Under the pieces are notes generated by a model. It was not told where the DNA came from. It searched no databases and saw only the letters and a list, made by a program, of their open reading frames with translations. Source: Pyrinomonadaceae bacterium (GTDB lineage Bacteria; Acidobacteriota; Blastocatellia; Pyrinomonadales; Pyrinomonadaceae). From it: 5,620 bases of DNA. Within the stretch, counting starts at the first letter, position 1. Every line of letters starts with the position of its first letter. Below, piece by piece: positions 4,791 to 5,620 of this stretch. A program made the translations under genes and the position numbers. The stretch covers positions 1-5,620 of the forward strand of contig JACMLC010000098.1 of the NCBI GenBank assembly GCA_014379795.1, read 5' to 3'.

Positions 4791-4796
4791 GGACAC
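4783..4796 (-). repeat. Right copy of the 14-bp inverted repeat
   Basis: Exact inverted copy of 4107-4120. It overlaps the A/T-rich tail of the terminator hairpin and lies two bases from the stop codon of the serine hydrolase gene (4799-4801). Confidence 0.6.
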
Positions 4797-4798
4797 TA

Positions 4799-5620
4799 TC
4801 AGCGGCTGCCTGTCTGCAGATTCTGCATGCGCTTGAACTCCAACTCCTTGAAATCGAAATCGGGGTTGGGCACGTCTATCTTCATCTCGTCAACTTTGCC
4901 CTGCGGGTTGAGGGTGAAGGTGACGAAGCCGCGCCCGAATGGATAGCTGACCGTCTCGCGCCATTTGACAGTGAAGGTGTCGTGTTGCCAGTGCTCTAAA
5001 TCTCCTACAAAGTTTGTGGCAGGCGTCAGGCGTAAAACTAATTTTCCATTCTCTTCGGTCACTTTCGCTTCGCCGTACATCTGTCCGCCGTAAGCTCCGG
5101 CGTACAGCGAGAGCGCAAGCGAAGGCTTGGTGTCTTTGGCGCGTGCGGCTTCTTCTTCCTGTGCAGCTTTGCGGTCTGCTTCTTTGCCCTGCTCGACGCG
5201 CGCCATGAGTTCCGCGTTCCAGTCCCGTTTAGGCACGCCGAGAAATACGTCGAAAACTTTGTTCATCATGATTGCGGGCAGCGAGGTTTCGCTGTTGCTG
5301 AGGATGACGACGCCAAGATTCTCTTCGGGCATCATGCCCGTCTGCGAGATCATGCCGTCGAGACCGCCGCTGTGGTCTATCACCTTGCGCCCGTGATAAT
5401 CGCTCAGAAACCAGCCGAGGCCGTAAGCGCGAAAGTGTCTGGTCGGATTGAATTTCGCGCCCGACTCGCTGATGGGCAGCATCACGTTCGGTTGCCACAT
5501 CTCGTGCGAGGAGGCTGAACTGTAAATACGTTTGCCCTCATACGCTCCCCTGCCGAGCTGAAGCCTGAGCCATTGCGCCATCTCCAACACATTTGAATTG
5601 ATGCCCGCCGCCGCCGCCGC
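4799..5620 (-). CDS. Serine hydrolase (beta-lactamase/PBP class C fold) with DUF3471-like C-terminal domain, C-terminal part
   Basis: The frame is open to the window edge, so the N-terminal part with the Ser-x-x-Lys nucleophile motif is outside; 273 residues are visible. Numbered from the edge, AGINSNVLEMAQWLRLQLG (5-23) is the conserved 'GGI.S...DMA.WL' segment. AYGLGWFLSDYHGRKVIDHSGGLDGM (65-90) contains the HSGG motif that replaces KTG in this family, and GVVILSNSETSLP (103-115) is the following strand. Residues about 142-164 are a charged Lys/Glu/Ala linker. Residues 168-265 (LALSLYAGAYGGQMYGEAKV... to ...FDFKELEFKRM) match the beta-rich C-terminal domain (DUF3471 type) often attached to these hydrolases. 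Family members are usually exported esterases, D-aminopeptidases or peptidases rather than true beta-lactamases. GTG 5588-5590 could be read as a start but sits inside conserved sequence and is not one. The visible N-terminal edge has five alanine codons. Confidence 0.9.
   Translation of the reverse strand, partial: AAAAAGINSNVLEMAQWLRLQLGRGAYEGKRIYSSASSHEMWQPNVMLPISESGAKFNPTRHFRAYGLGWFLSDYHGRKVIDHSGGLDGMISQTGMMPEENLGVVILSNSETSLPAIMMNKVFDVFLGVPKRDWNAELMARVEQGKEADRKAAQEEEAARAKDTKPSLALSLYAGAYGGQMYGEAKVTEENGKLVLRLTPATNFVGDLEHWQHDTFTVKWRETVSYPFGRGFVTFTLNPQGKVDEMKIDVPNPDFDFKELEFKRMQNLQTGSR

Overview
The window reads as chromosomal DNA from a moderately GC-rich Gram-negative-type bacterium. A bactofilin, a serine hydrolase carrying a DUF3471-like C-terminal domain and small Cys-rich metallothioneins would fit an Acidobacteriota-like soil organism (perhaps Blastocatellia). 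This is an inference from protein style only; no rRNA or other marker gene is present.

Layout. The window opens with the 3' end of a bactofilin gene (+ strand, ends at 178). It converges on a muramidase gene through a gap that holds a large imperfect inverted repeat (about 200-356) with an apical hairpin, a good rightward terminator and a possible 7-bp target duplication. Five genes then lie on the minus strand. In their own reading direction, right to left, they are: the translation-associated ATPase YchF (2909-4009); a 183-residue heptad-repeat coiled-coil protein (2197-2748); a 51-residue bacterial metallothionein (1938-2093), easily missed because of its size; a 138-residue protein with two copies of a 'GAQQF..G..V....DRQRLA' motif around a VgrG-needle-like segment (1488-1904); and a signal-less N-acetylmuramidase with a peptidoglycan-binding-like N-terminus (375-1211). 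A short signal-peptide protein follows on the plus strand (4357-4656), and the window closes with the C-terminal half of a beta-lactamase-fold serine hydrolase on the minus strand (4799 to beyond 5620).

How the parts may work together. YchF, bactofilin and the serine hydrolase look like independent functions. The metallothionein and the needle-like protein are 33 nt apart, each with a strong Shine-Dalgarno sequence, and probably share a transcript from a good sigma70-like promoter at 2144-2172. A short palindrome overlaps its -10 box and could be an operator. The needle-like protein and the muramidase are next to each other on the same strand, and the muramidase has no signal peptide and no visible holin. 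A link to phage-type or contractile-injection machinery is conceivable but not shown. The intergenic DNA around 4010-4356 and 4657-4798 is rich in perfect short inverted repeats, including a 14-bp pair that brackets the small secreted-protein gene.
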